Origin: JAMLIN01 sp964509685
GTDB taxonomy: Bacteria > Pseudomonadota > Gammaproteobacteria > Burkholderiales > Burkholderiaceae_E
Direction: 5' to 3'
Length of the DNA: 19,213 nucleotides
Assembly (NCBI GenBank): GCA_964509685.1
Contig: CAZDYQ010000062.1
Span: forward strand, 1 to 19,213
Both the position numbers and the translations under genes were made by a program. Positions 1 to 9,461 of this stretch are shown piece by piece. Below the pieces are notes generated by a model. The model ran no database searches. It was given only the letters and a program-made list of their open reading frames with translations, and was not told where the DNA came from. Position 1 is the stretch's first letter, and the number at the start of each line of letters is the position of its first letter.

Positions 1-737
1 GCCATGAGGAAGGTGGCGAGGTTCTGCAGCTCGCTCATCTGGCCGCAGCGGCCCTGCGGGTTGATCCGCGCCGAGCGGGCGCCGGGGGCCTCGCCCGGGT
101 TGAGGCGCTTGCTCATCCCCTCGGTGGGAATCTCGCCCGGGCCGATCGCATTGAACCGGATGCCGTAGCGCGCCCACTCGAGCGCGAGCGAGCGGGTCAT
201 CGTGGCGATGCCGGCCTTGCTCATGGCCGACGGCACGACGAAGGGCCCGCCGTTCTCCACCCAGGTCACGATGATCGAGATCACGGACTTCATGGGTTCG
301 CCCGGCTTCCAGCCGCCGGCCGCCCTGGTCGCCGCGATCCAGCGCTTGCCGACCGCGTTGGTGACGTAGAAGGTGCCATGGAAGACGATGTTGGCGATCG
401 CGTCGAACGCGCGCGGGCTCAGTGCCTCGGTGGGACTGATGAAGTTGCCCGCCGCGTTGTTGACGAGCCCGGTCAGCGGCGGCCCGCTCGCGAAGATGTC
501 GTCGACCATCGCGTCGATCGCCGAGGCGTCGCGGATGTCGACCCCGTAGGTGTCGACCCGGCCGCCGTGGGCCTTCGTGAGCTCCGCGGCGGTCTCGTCG
601 AGCACGCCCTTGCGGCGACCACAGATGACGATGTCGGCGCCCAGCGCCAGGTACTTCTCGGCCATGGCGCGGCCCAGGCCGGTGCCGCCGCCGGTGACCA
701 GGATGCGCTTGCCGGCGAGCAGGTCCTTGCGAAACAT
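1..737 (-). CDS. 2,4-dienoyl-CoA reductase-like SDR oxidoreductase, partial (3' end outside window)
   Basis: Short-chain dehydrogenase that would use NADP(H) on an enoyl- or dienoyl-CoA. 245 residues are visible and the C-terminus lies left of the window. The Rossmann motif TGGGTGLG is at residues 15-22 and NNAAGN at 93-98. The stretch FVVPSAMSKAG (about 166-176) and the following RFNAIGPGEIPTEGM closely resemble the mitochondrial DECR1 family, so the usual YxxxK is SxxxK (S170, K174), as in DECR1. The DECR1 catalytic tyrosine sits 15 residues before the lysine; here that position is tryptophan (W159). The start is the ATG at 737, preceded by GAGGAG at 750-745 with a 7-base spacer. The gene lies downstream of a small hypothetical gene on the same strand. 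Family assignment is firm; the substrate is inferred, with a beta-oxidation accessory role most likely. Confidence 0.88.
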   Translation of the reverse strand, partial: MFRKDLLAGKRILVTGGGTGLGRAMAEKYLALGADIVICGRRKGVLDETAAELTKAHGGRVDTYGVDIRDASAIDAMVDDIFASGPPLTGLVNNAAGNFISPTEALSPRAFDAIANIVFHGTFYVTNAVGKRWIAATRAAGGWKPGEPMKSVISIIVTWVENGGPFVVPSAMSKAGIATMTRSLALEWARYGIRFNAIGPGEIPTEGMSKRLNPGEAPGARSARINPQGRCGQMSELQNLATFLM

Positions 738-779
738 GGGGTGTCTCCTCACAGGGGATCCCGTGGATTCTGCATCAAA

Positions 780-794
780 GCACGGGCCCCGTGC
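780..794 (-). terminator. Small GC hairpin followed by TTT, possible weak terminator or attenuator
   Basis: Read on the minus strand, GCACGG and CCGTGC form a 6-bp stem around a 3-base loop, followed directly by TTTGAT. It lies between the stop of the 70-residue hypothetical gene and the start of the SDR gene. The T run is short, so it may only weaken readthrough. Low confidence. Confidence 0.3.
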
Positions 795-824
795 GGGCGG
801 CATTTCCCGCGGCGGGCACGCACG

Positions 825-1037
825 TCAGGGCAGCCGCGCGCACAGCGCATCCACCAGGTCCGCCCGCAGGTCCTCGGCCCGCCGGTCGCCGACCGGCACG
901 CCGAGGCGACGGCACTCGATGGCGACATCCTCGGCCGTCATGTCGTGCACCCGTCGCACGATCTCGATCTCGAGAAACTTGCGTTGCTGCCAGCCGAGCG
1001 TGTCGGCCCAGGTGAAGCGTCCCCGCTGGGTAACCAT
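825..1037 (-). CDS. Small hypothetical protein, 70 aa
   Basis: Not recognised. The product is 70 residues, begins MVTQRGRFTW and ends LCARLP. It is rich in charged residues and predicted helical, with no signal peptide or membrane segment. Most third codon positions are G or C, as in neighbouring real genes, and the composition is protein-like rather than the Arg/Pro/Ala-rich pattern of shadow frames. An in-frame stop lies 24 bases upstream of the ATG and there is no other start between, so the start is fixed if the gene is real. The ribosome site is weak: GAAGG sits only 1 base before the ATG. It precedes the SDR gene on the same strand with an 87-base gap, so the two may be co-transcribed. 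The pattern of a C-terminal helical tail rich in Asp, Arg and Leu gives no function. Confidence 0.55.
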   Translation of the reverse strand: MVTQRGRFTWADTLGWQQRKFLEIEIVRRVHDMTAEDVAIECRRLGVPVGDRRAEDLRADLVDALCARLP

Positions 1038-1051
1038 GCCTTCGTGTCGTC

Positions 1052-1069
1052 CGAGTCAAGCGTGACTCG
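1052..1069. promoter_or_regulatory. Inverted repeat CGAGTCA-N4-TGACTCG, candidate operator
   Basis: A perfect 7-bp inverted repeat with a 4-base spacer (AGCG) lies in the 201-base gap between the divergent small hypothetical gene and the malonyl-CoA decarboxylase gene. Its size and symmetry suit a dimeric regulator such as a GntR or TetR type, but no regulator gene is in the window. It could also be a chance palindrome. I see no convincing -35/-10 pair in the gap; TAAGAT at 1172-1177 is the best -10-like hexamer but lacks a partner -35. Confidence 0.35.
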
Positions 1070-1238
1070 ATTGGACCACCGGCCGGATTCTCCCGGGCCG
1101 TCGTCCGGGCCCGTCCTCCGTCGCGCGAGCCGCTGCCGCGGACGAGCGGCGATTCCCCTACCTCAAGCGGGTAAGATCCCGCCCCGTCGCGGTAGGATTG
1201 CCCTGTTTCGAACCGATCCGGACCACAGGGAGAAGCCC

Positions 1239-2586
1239 ATGAAGCCCGTCAGCTCGCTGCAGGATTTCCTCAGCTCGATCTTCGAGCGAGGCGTGGCGAT
1301 CGCGCGGCCGCGAGAGGAGCGCTCCTTCCTCGACCTGTGCGAGTCGCTGCTGTCCGAGCGCGGCGAGGTGTCTGGCCACCTGATCGCGCAGGCGATCCTC
1401 TCGCGCTACGAGGGGCTCGATGCCGAGGGCCGGCGCGATTTCTTCCGAATGCTCAACGAGCGCTTCGACATCGATCCCGAGGCGATCGCGAAGGCCGCCG
1501 AGGACTACACCCGCGACCGGAACGCCGGGCGCTACTCGGAACTGCTCCGTCTCGCCGAGTCCCGGCGCCAGGAGCTCCTGCGGCGCCTCAACCGCGTCTC
1601 CGGCGCGACCGCCCGCCTCGTGAAGATGCGCAGCGATCTGTTGCGGCTGCTGCCTTCCGAGCCGGCGCTCGAGCGCACAGACCAGGATTTCCAGCACCTG
1701 TTCGCCTCCTGGTTCAACCGCGGCTTCCTCGAGCTGCGCCCGATCGACTGGGGCGCCCCGGCGCGCCTGCTCGAAAAGATCATCGACTACGAGGCGGTCC
1801 ATGCGATCGACGACTGGGACGACCTGCGCCGCCGGATGCAGCCTGCCGACCGGCGCTGCTTCGCATTCTTCCACCCGGCGATGCCCGACGACCCGCTCAT
1901 CTTCGTGGAAGTGGCGCTGACCAGCGAGATCCCGAACAGCATCCAGTCGGTGCTCGCCGAGGACCGCCAACCGATCGACCCGTCGGCGGTCAACACCGCG
2001 GTGTTCTACTCGATCTCCAACTGCCAGCAGGGGCTCCGCGGCGTCTCGTTCGGCAACTTCCTGATCAAGCAGGTCGCGAGCGACCTCGCCGAGTCGCTGC
2101 CGCAGCTGCGCCACTTCGTGACGCTGTCGCCCGTGCCGGGCCTGATGCGCTGGATCACGAGCCATCCGGCGCTCGAGTCCGACTCGGAGCTCGGCGACGC
2201 GCTGCGCATCGCGGCGGCCTACGCGTCCGGCGCGCCCCCGCTCGGCGAGAACGAGGGCGGCATGTCCGCCGAGGACGTCATGCAGATGCTCGCCGCGGCC
2301 TACCTGCTCGAGGCCAAGCGCGACGATGGCCAGCCGATCGATCCGGTCGCGCGCTTCCATCTCGGCAACGGCGCAAGCCTGGAGGCCATCCATTTCGGCG
2401 CCGACACGTCCGCCAAGGGGCTGCGCGAATCCGGCAGCGTCATGGTCAACTACCGCTACGACCTGAAGAAGGTCGAGGAAAACCACGAGGCCTACGCCCA
2501 CCAGCGTCGCGTCACGGCGTCGCGCGCGGTCCGCGCGATGCTGCCGAAGCCGTCGCTCGCCAGGCTGCGCAAGGGAGTTGCAAGCA

Positions 2587-2594
<8 letters not shown>
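1239..2594 (+). CDS. matA: Malonyl-CoA decarboxylase
   Basis: Converts malonyl-CoA to acetyl-CoA and CO2 in the cytoplasm. The 451-residue product has the two-part MCD layout: a helical N-terminal region (about 1-160) and an acetyltransferase-like catalytic region after it. The catalytic serine expected from the human enzyme is in TLSPVPG (S297), and the catalytic histidine is in FHLGNG (H374). The start is the ATG at 1239, 6 bases after GGGAG at 1228-1232. The reading frame stays open far upstream (to 378), but that part overlaps two antisense genes and has no family similarity. The stop codon overlaps the next gene, malonyl-CoA synthetase, by 8 bases, which implies translational coupling. 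Together with matB and the TRAP genes it forms a probable malonate-use operon. The name matA follows rhizobial usage. Confidence 0.95.
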
Positions 2595-4101
<1,507 letters not shown>

Positions 4102-4112
4102 GCGCCACGACC

Positions 4113-4131
4113 GCCGGGCGATCGGCCCGGC
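4113..4131 (+). promoter_or_regulatory. 7-bp GC hairpin between matB and the TAXI gene
   Basis: GCCGGGC and GCCCGGC pair around a 5-base loop in the 59-base gap after matB. It is followed by CCGTTTCC, which is a poor T tract, so it is more likely to shield the upstream message end or tune expression of the transporter genes than to end transcription. Function is inferred from position only. Confidence 0.4.
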
Positions 4132-4160
4132 CGTTTCCGAAGGCAACGGGAGGAGGAACC

Positions 4161-5117
4161 ATGAAGCCGCTGCACCGACTCGCCGCGATCGCGCTCGCGC
4201 TCGCACTGCCGCTCGCGGGCGCGCAGGCCGAGACCCGCATCACGTACAAGTCCGCGAAGACGGGCACGTCCTACTACCAGATGGGCGTCCAGATCGCCGA
4301 GGCCATCAAGGCCGGCACCGACGGCAACGTCATCCTCACCGTCGAGGAGAGCCAGGGCTCCGTACAGAACGTGATGGAAGCGGCCGTGCGACCCGGCAAC
4401 TACGTGTTCACCTCGCCCCCGGCCCTCGTGGGCAGCGCGCTCGCCGGCACCGGCCCGTTCAAGGACAGGCCGAGCCCGAAGTTCGCCGAGATCCGGGCGC
4501 TCTTCCCCATCCCGTCGCTCACCATGCACTTCGTGGTGCGCGCCGATGCCGGCGTGAACGACTTCGCCGGCCTGGCCGGCAGGAAGCTGCTGATCGGCAA
4601 GGGCTCCTTCGGCGCGGACGAGGGCAGGCGCTACCTCCAGATGTTCGGCCTGGAGGACAAGGTGCAGGTCGCCGATGCCGAGCTCTCCAATGCCGTGGCC
4701 GCGCTCAAGAACGGCCAGATCGACGGCTTCGTCACCGCCGGCTCCTTTCCCGCGCCCAACGTGATGGAAGCGGCCGCGGGCACCGGCGTGCGACTGGTCC
4801 CGCTCACCGACGAGCAGATCGCGCAGACGAAGCGCGCGCGCATCGTGATCCCGGCCGGCACCTATCCCGGCCAGGACCGTGACGTGCCCACCACCTCGCT
4901 GCCGGTGGTCGCCTACGCGACGACGGCCATGGACGACGACACCGCCTACCTCATGACGCGGACCTACTGGGAGCAGAAGGAGAAGATGGGCGCCGCCTCG
5001 GCATGGTGGAAGGGCGTGGACTTCGGCCTGCTCGCCAACGTCACCACCAGGCTGCATCCGGGCGCGATCCGCTACTACACCGAGCGCGGGGTCGAGCTCG
5101 CCGCGGCCCATCGGTAG
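4161..5117 (+). CDS. TAXI-family TRAP transporter solute-binding protein
   Basis: Periplasmic receptor for a TRAP (sodium-driven, ATP-independent) uptake system. The 318-residue product has a clear signal peptide: basic MKPLHR, a hydrophobic core, and a predicted cut after AQA at residue 23. The mature start (ETRITYKSAKTGTSYYQMG) and the GKGSFGADEGRRYLQMFGL stretch are typical of the TAXI (TRAP-associated extracytoplasmic immunogenic) family, which is unrelated in sequence to DctP receptors. The start has a very strong ribosome site, GGGAGGAGG, just before the ATG. It lies between matB and a fused TRAP permease. The ligand is probably malonate or another small dicarboxylate because of the neighbours. 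TAXI ligands are poorly known, so this is an inference. Confidence 0.93.
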   Translation: MKPLHRLAAIALALALPLAGAQAETRITYKSAKTGTSYYQMGVQIAEAIKAGTDGNVILTVEESQGSVQNVMEAAVRPGNYVFTSPPALVGSALAGTGPFKDRPSPKFAEIRALFPIPSLTMHFVVRADAGVNDFAGLAGRKLLIGKGSFGADEGRRYLQMFGLEDKVQVADAELSNAVAALKNGQIDGFVTAGSFPAPNVMEAAAGTGVRLVPLTDEQIAQTKRARIVIPAGTYPGQDRDVPTTSLPVVAYATTAMDDDTAYLMTRTYWEQKEKMGAASAWWKGVDFGLLANVTTRLHPGAIRYYTERGVELAAAHR

Positions 5118-5198
5118 CTCGCCCCCTCCCTCGATCATCCGTCCCGGTGGGCGCATCGCGGGATGCCGCTCGCCATCGCCGAGTCCCGGAGCGCCCGC

Positions 5199-7013
5199 AT
5201 GACCGAAGGCACGAGCCAGGCCGACGAGACCTCGCCAGGGGCGTTCTGGGTCCTCCTCGGCGCGCTGACGATCGCCTTCCACATCGGCCTGGTCTTCGTC
5301 GGCCTCGTGCCGAACCTGGTCGCCCGCCCGCTGCACATGGCGCTCGCCCTGCCTTGGACGCTGGTGCTCGTCGCCCGCAACCGCTTCGAGCGCGTGACGG
5401 GCATCGTCCTGTCCGCCGTCGGCATCGCCATCCTCCTCGGACTCGCCTGTCGGCAGGAGGCGCTCGGAAACCAGTACGGTTTCCTCGAGGGCAACTTCCA
5501 GATCGGCTGCGCGATCGTGCTGCTGCTCATCACCCTCGAGATGGCGCGGCGATCGATCGGCTGGCCGCTGCCGCTCGTGGCCGCCGCCGCCCTCGCCTAC
5601 GGGCTGTGGGGAGAACACATCCCAGGCGAGTTCGGCCATCCGGGCATTCCGCCCGCGAGCTACCTCGGCACCCTGACCATCGCCGAAGGCGGGCTGTGGG
5701 GCTCGCTCGCGGCCGTGTCGGTCGGCATCGTGGCGGTGTTCGTGATCTTCGGCGCCGTGCTCAACGCCGGCGAGGCGGGCCAGGGCTTCATGAACATCGC
5801 GGCGGCCGCGGCGGGACGGCTGCGCGGCGGGGCGGCCAAGGTCTCGATCGTGTCGTCCGCCCTGTTCGGTTCCATCTCCGGCTCGGCATCGGCCAACGTC
5901 GCCTCCACCGGCGCGGTCACCCTGCCGGCCATGAAGCGGCTCGGCTATCCGCCCGCGCTCGCGGGGGCGACCGAGGCCGTCGCCTCCTCGGGCGGCCAGA
6001 TCATGCCGCCGCTCATGGGCGCGGGCGCATTCGTGATGGTGGAGCTGCTCGGCCTGCCCTACACCTCGATCATGGCGGCGGCGGTGCTCCCGGCGCTGCT
6101 CTACTTTTTCGCCGCCTGGATCGGCATCGACGCCTTCTCGCGCCGTTTCATCCTGCGCGGACTGCCGCGCGAGCAACGACCGCCCTGGCGCATCGTGGCG
6201 ATCACCTCGGGCTTCTTCCTCGTGCCGTTCTCGCTGCTGATGTGGGGCATGTTCGGACCCGGCTACACGCCGCAGTACGCGGCGTGCATCGCCACGTTCG
6301 GCGCGGCGATCCTGCTCGCCTTCGACGCCGGCATGCGTCCGGACCTGCGCCGGATGGGCCGGCGCTTCGCCGGGCTCGCGGTGACCGCCGGGCGGCAGGT
6401 GTCGATGATCGCGGCGATCATCCTCTGTGCATCCCTGGTGATCGGGGTGCTCTCCATGACCGGCCTCGGCGTGAAAGTCACCTCGCTCATCCTGTCGGGC
6501 GCGGGCGAGCGGGTCTGGGTGGCGCTGGCGCTCACCGCGATCGCCTGCCTGATCCTCGGCATGGAGGTCCCCACGACCGCCGCCTACGTGATCTGCGTCT
6601 CGGTGGCGGGGCCCGCGCTGATCGAGCTCGGTCTCTCGCCGCTCCTCGCGCACCTCTTCGTGTTCTGGTATGCGCTGATATCGACCATCACGCCGCCGGT
6701 CTGCGGCGCGGTCTTCATCGCCGCGGGCATGGTGAACGAGAATTGGCTGAAGGTCGCGCTCTTCGCGATGGCGCTGGGCGTCGGCCTTTACCTCATTCCC
6801 CTGGGCATGGTGGCAAGCCCGGCCCTGATCGAGCTCGCGGCCTATCCCTGGCTCGCACTGGCGGCCATGGCGAAGGTCGGCATCGCGCTCGCCGCCGTGT
6901 CGTTCGGCACCATCGCGCCGGGCCCGGCGTGGCGGCGAATCGTGCTGGTCGTCGTCGGGCTCGCCATCCTGTTCGCGCCGGTCGCCGCGCTCTCGCCCCC
7001 GCCGTCGGCCTGA
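5199..7013 (+). CDS. TRAP transporter fused permease (DctQM-type, TAXI partner)
   Basis: Inner-membrane carrier of the TRAP system. The 604-residue product fuses the small DctQ-like part (about the first 150 residues, roughly four hydrophobic segments) to the large DctM-like channel, as is usual for TAXI systems. Family signatures include GSISGSASANVASTGAV from residue 224, ATEAVASSGGQIMPPLMG, and GMEVPTTAAY from residue 454. The start is set at the ATG at 5199, because GGAG at 5188-5191 stands 7 bases before it. An in-frame ATG at 5163 would add 12 residues but lacks a good ribosome site. The gene follows the TAXI receptor after 81 bases with no terminator seen. Substrate is inferred as malonate or similar. 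Confidence 0.92.
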   Translation: MTEGTSQADETSPGAFWVLLGALTIAFHIGLVFVGLVPNLVARPLHMALALPWTLVLVARNRFERVTGIVLSAVGIAILLGLACRQEALGNQYGFLEGNFQIGCAIVLLLITLEMARRSIGWPLPLVAAAALAYGLWGEHIPGEFGHPGIPPASYLGTLTIAEGGLWGSLAAVSVGIVAVFVIFGAVLNAGEAGQGFMNIAAAAAGRLRGGAAKVSIVSSALFGSISGSASANVASTGAVTLPAMKRLGYPPALAGATEAVASSGGQIMPPLMGAGAFVMVELLGLPYTSIMAAAVLPALLYFFAAWIGIDAFSRRFILRGLPREQRPPWRIVAITSGFFLVPFSLLMWGMFGPGYTPQYAACIATFGAAILLAFDAGMRPDLRRMGRRFAGLAVTAGRQVSMIAAIILCASLVIGVLSMTGLGVKVTSLILSGAGERVWVALALTAIACLILGMEVPTTAAYVICVSVAGPALIELGLSPLLAHLFVFWYALISTITPPVCGAVFIAAGMVNENWLKVALFAMALGVGLYLIPLGMVASPALIELAAYPWLALAAMAKVGIALAAVSFGTIAPGPAWRRIVLVVVGLAILFAPVAALSPPPSA

Positions 7014-7117
7014 CGGGCCCGCGGCACACGGTGGGCGAGATCCGCTCGGCGAGCCGTTCGTGTCCTGATACGTGCCCGGCATGCCGCGCGGGCAGCCCTG
7101 CGCGCGTCGCCGGCGAA

Positions 7118-7147
7118 TTCTGTCGTCTCCGGGTCCTGGCCTATACT
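7118..7147 (+). promoter_or_regulatory. Candidate sigma-70 promoter for the cupin gene
   Basis: TATACT at 7142-7147 matches the -10 consensus at 5 of 6 bases in an otherwise very GC-rich gap. The -35 is weak: CTGTCG at 7120-7125 gives a 16-base spacer with 3 of 6 matches. The leader to the ATG at 7228 would be about 75 bases and contains a 6-bp inverted repeat (CGGTGC at 7167-7172, GCACCG at 7186-7191). This suggests that the cupin gene is transcribed apart from the TRAP operon. Confidence 0.4.
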
Positions 7148-7227
7148 GCCCCCGTGGGCCGAGGCGCGGTGCAGGTCAGCGCAGCGCACCGGTCCGCACC
7201 GATGAAAGACTGGATGGAGACAATCTC

Positions 7228-7584
7228 ATGACAACGAAGGAGGCGACCGCTGCCGGAGTCGGCACCGAGAAGCTGTTCGAGAACGACAAGGTCATCGTCT
7301 GGAACTTCGTGCTGGAGCCGGGCGAGGAAACGCCGATCCACACGCACGAGCACGAGTACATGTGGTACGCGATCGAAGGGTCGTCGCTGCAGGTATTCGA
7401 CGAAGCGGGCAACGATCTCGGCACCTTGCCCGTGCCGACAGGCACCGTCTACGAGCTGAAGATCGACGACGGCCACCTGGAGGTGGTGTCCGAGGTGGCC
7501 AAGGGCGCGCGTGTGCCGGTCACCCACAAGGCGAAGAACGTCGGCCCCACCCGCTACCGCGAGATCCTCGTCGAGTACAAGTAG
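7228..7584 (+). CDS. Small cupin-domain protein, 118 aa
   Basis: Single-domain beta-barrel cupin of unknown reaction. Motif 1 is present: G32, then H38, H40, H42 and E43, leading to G51, which would bind a metal ion. The motif 2 region reads GTLPVPTGTVYE (65-76) and lacks its usual metal-binding histidine, so the metal site is incomplete or uses H42 in its place. The ATG at 7228 follows GGATGGAGA with good spacing. It lies 214 bases after the TRAP permease with a likely promoter of its own, so it need not belong to the malonate operon. It could be a sensor, isomerase or dioxygenase-like protein; the sequence does not decide this. Confidence 0.85.
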   Translation: MTTKEATAAGVGTEKLFENDKVIVWNFVLEPGEETPIHTHEHEYMWYAIEGSSLQVFDEAGNDLGTLPVPTGTVYELKIDDGHLEVVSEVAKGARVPVTHKAKNVGPTRYREILVEYK

Positions 7585-7599
7585 GTCGTCGACAGCGCG

Positions 7600-7636
7600 G
7601 CAGGGCGGGGGGCGATGCCCTGCGGCCATCGCCCCT
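7600..7636. terminator. Two overlapping hairpins between convergent genes, probable bidirectional terminator
   Basis: The 59-base gap between the convergent cupin and acyl-CoA dehydrogenase genes holds a 9-bp perfect inverted repeat, GGGGCGATG (7609-7617) with CATCGCCCC (7627-7635), loop 9 bases. A competing 7-bp repeat, GCAGGGC (7600-7606) with GCCCTGC (7617-7623), overlaps it, so only one can form at a time. Neither has a real T tract. Position favours a shared terminator or message-end protector. Confidence 0.45.
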
Positions 7637-7643
7637 CAATCGT

Positions 7644-9392
7644 TCAGAAGATCGAGACGTCCTCGAACGGCATCCCGAGCGGCTGCTCGGTGAGCAGCAT
7701 CGGCAGCCAGCGCGCCTGCGAGCGCTCGTCGGCGAGCGGATCGCGCGGCAGCAGCCGGTGGGCCAGCACGAACTGCCCCAGCAGCAGGCGGCGCGGATCG
7801 CCGAGGCGGGTCGCCTCGCGCGCCATCGCCGCCGCCGTGGTGATGTGATAGAGGCCGGCGGCCGCCTGGCGCGCGATGATGTCGCCGCCCTCGCGATCGT
7901 CCGCCGCCTTGCGCGCCAGTGCGAAGGCGCGCTCGCGTCCTTCCTCGAAGCGCTCGCGCACCGCGTCGGCCATCTTCGCGCCCGCGAGATTGGCCGCGAC
8001 ATGCCCCTCGAGGGCCTCGCCGGAGCCTTCGCGCCTCATGGCACGGATGACGTCGAGCGCGACGATGTTGCTGGTGCCTTCCCAGATCGATCCGAGATGC
8101 GCATCGCGCACGAGCCGCGGATCGGCCCATTCCTCGATGTAGCCGCAGCCGCCGCGGACCTCCATGGCGTCGCCCGTGACCTTGCGCGCATCTCGACAGG
8201 CCCGGTACTTGATCAGCGGCGTCATGATGCGGGCAAGGGGCCGTGCCGCGGCGTCGCCGGCGTCGGACGCGGCTAGCGCCTCCGCCGTCTGGAACACCAT
8301 GCTGCGCGCCTGTTCGGCCCAGACCATCATCTTGGCGAGCTGGCGCTGCATCAGCGGCATCTCGATCAGCGCGCGGCCGAAGGCGCGGCGCTCGCGCGCG
8401 ACGAACAGCGCCTCGGTGAGCGCCCGGCGCATGAGCCCGGCCGCGCGCACGCCGTTGGACAGGCGCGAGTTGTTGACCATGTCGGCCATCTGCCGGAAGC
8501 CGTTGCCGACCTCGCCGATCATGTAGGCGACGGCGCCCTCGAGCCGGATTTCGCCGCTCGCCATCGAGCGGGTGCCGAGCTTGTCCTTCAGGCGCAGGAT
8601 CCGGTAGGCATTGCGCGAGCCGTCGGGCAGGTGGCGCGGCAGCAGGAAGAGCGTGACGCCGGCATGGCCCGCCGGGGCATCGTCGGGACGGGCGAGCACC
8701 ATGGCGAAGTCGGCGTCGGGGTTCGAGCAGAACCACTTGTCGCCGTAGAGCCGCCAGTTCCCTTCGCTATCGCGGCTCGCGCGGGTTGCCGTCGCCGAGA
8801 CGTCGGAACCGGCGCCCTGTTCGGTCATGAACATCGCGCCCTGCGCCTGGGCCTCGAAGTCCTCGGAAGTCAGCACGGGCAGGAAGCGTTCGACGAGCTC
8901 GGGCGAGCCGAACTTGCGCAGCGTGCGCGTGAGCGAGTCGGTCATGCTCACCGGGCAGCACAGGCCGAACTCCGCCTGGACGAAGAGATAGGTGAGCGCG
9001 TACTTGGCCGCGGCGGGCATCGGGTCGGGCCAGCCCAGGACGCCGCCACGATGCGACATGCGCGCGAGCCCGTACTGGCCGAAGGCGATGCGTTCCATCG
9101 CGACGTACGCGGGATGCTTGTGGACGGTGTCGAGATCGCGCCCGTTGCGGGCGCGCACGGACAGGGTCGGCGGGTTGTGGTCGGCGATGCCCGCGAGCGT
9201 GTCGAGTTCGCCGCCGGCCAGTGCGCCGAGCGCATCGAGATGCGGCTCCAGGTGGGCTCGAAGCTCCGGGGGCAGGTAGAGATCGAGCAGCGGCCCGAAC
9301 CCCGGATCGGCCCGGTAGAGATTGGCGCCGTGGTTGTCGGGCACCTCCGTCGCCTCGACGGATCGCGAGGGCAGGTGGGAGAGGTCTGTCAT
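7644..9392 (-). CDS. Acyl-CoA dehydrogenase, AidB-like
   Basis: FAD-dependent oxidation of an acyl-CoA to the 2-enoyl-CoA. The 582-residue product is long, as in the AidB branch (usual short and medium chain enzymes have about 380-400). MTEQGAGSDVS at 189-199 and DKWFCSNP at 218-225 match the FAD/substrate region. VRGGCGYIEEW (412-422) and SIWEGTSNI (435-443) carry the expected catalytic glutamate, E438. E. coli AidB is a DNA-repair-linked protein with isovaleryl-CoA dehydrogenase activity, but most such genes in soil proteobacteria are thought to be metabolic. The ATG at 9392 has GGAG at 9402-9399 six bases upstream and a good promoter further up. It is divergent from the alpha/beta hydrolase gene. 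The substrate cannot be told from sequence. Confidence 0.92.
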   Translation of the reverse strand: MTDLSHLPSRSVEATEVPDNHGANLYRADPGFGPLLDLYLPPELRAHLEPHLDALGALAGGELDTLAGIADHNPPTLSVRARNGRDLDTVHKHPAYVAMERIAFGQYGLARMSHRGGVLGWPDPMPAAAKYALTYLFVQAEFGLCCPVSMTDSLTRTLRKFGSPELVERFLPVLTSEDFEAQAQGAMFMTEQGAGSDVSATATRASRDSEGNWRLYGDKWFCSNPDADFAMVLARPDDAPAGHAGVTLFLLPRHLPDGSRNAYRILRLKDKLGTRSMASGEIRLEGAVAYMIGEVGNGFRQMADMVNNSRLSNGVRAAGLMRRALTEALFVARERRAFGRALIEMPLMQRQLAKMMVWAEQARSMVFQTAEALAASDAGDAAARPLARIMTPLIKYRACRDARKVTGDAMEVRGGCGYIEEWADPRLVRDAHLGSIWEGTSNIVALDVIRAMRREGSGEALEGHVAANLAGAKMADAVRERFEEGRERAFALARKAADDREGGDIIARQAAAGLYHITTAAAMAREATRLGDPRRLLLGQFVLAHRLLPRDPLADERSQARWLPMLLTEQPLGMPFEDVSIF

Positions 9393-9461
9393 GGGGATCT
9401 CCGGGAGGGCGGCCCGCCAGGCGGCGGCCACCCGGAATGCGACGTGGATGCGAATGGTTCG

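Noticed and set aside
1172..1198. TAAGAT and TAGGAT as -10 boxes of the malonate operon
   Set aside because: Neither has a reasonable -35 hexamer at 16-18 bases, so I do not annotate a promoter there.
378..1238. Long in-frame extension of the malonyl-CoA decarboxylase frame upstream
   Set aside because: It runs antisense to the SDR and the small hypothetical gene, has shadow-like Arg/Ala/Gly-rich composition, and a good ribosome site supports the ATG at 1239.
1158..2501. 447-codon minus-strand frame
   Set aside because: It is a mirror of the malonyl-CoA decarboxylase gene, with no recognisable domain and biased composition.
7202..7231. Nine-codon ORF (MKDWMETIS) whose TGA overlaps the cupin ATG
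   Set aside because: It could be a leader peptide with coupled translation, but no ribosome site precedes its ATG and the cupin has its own GGAG, so chance is more likely.
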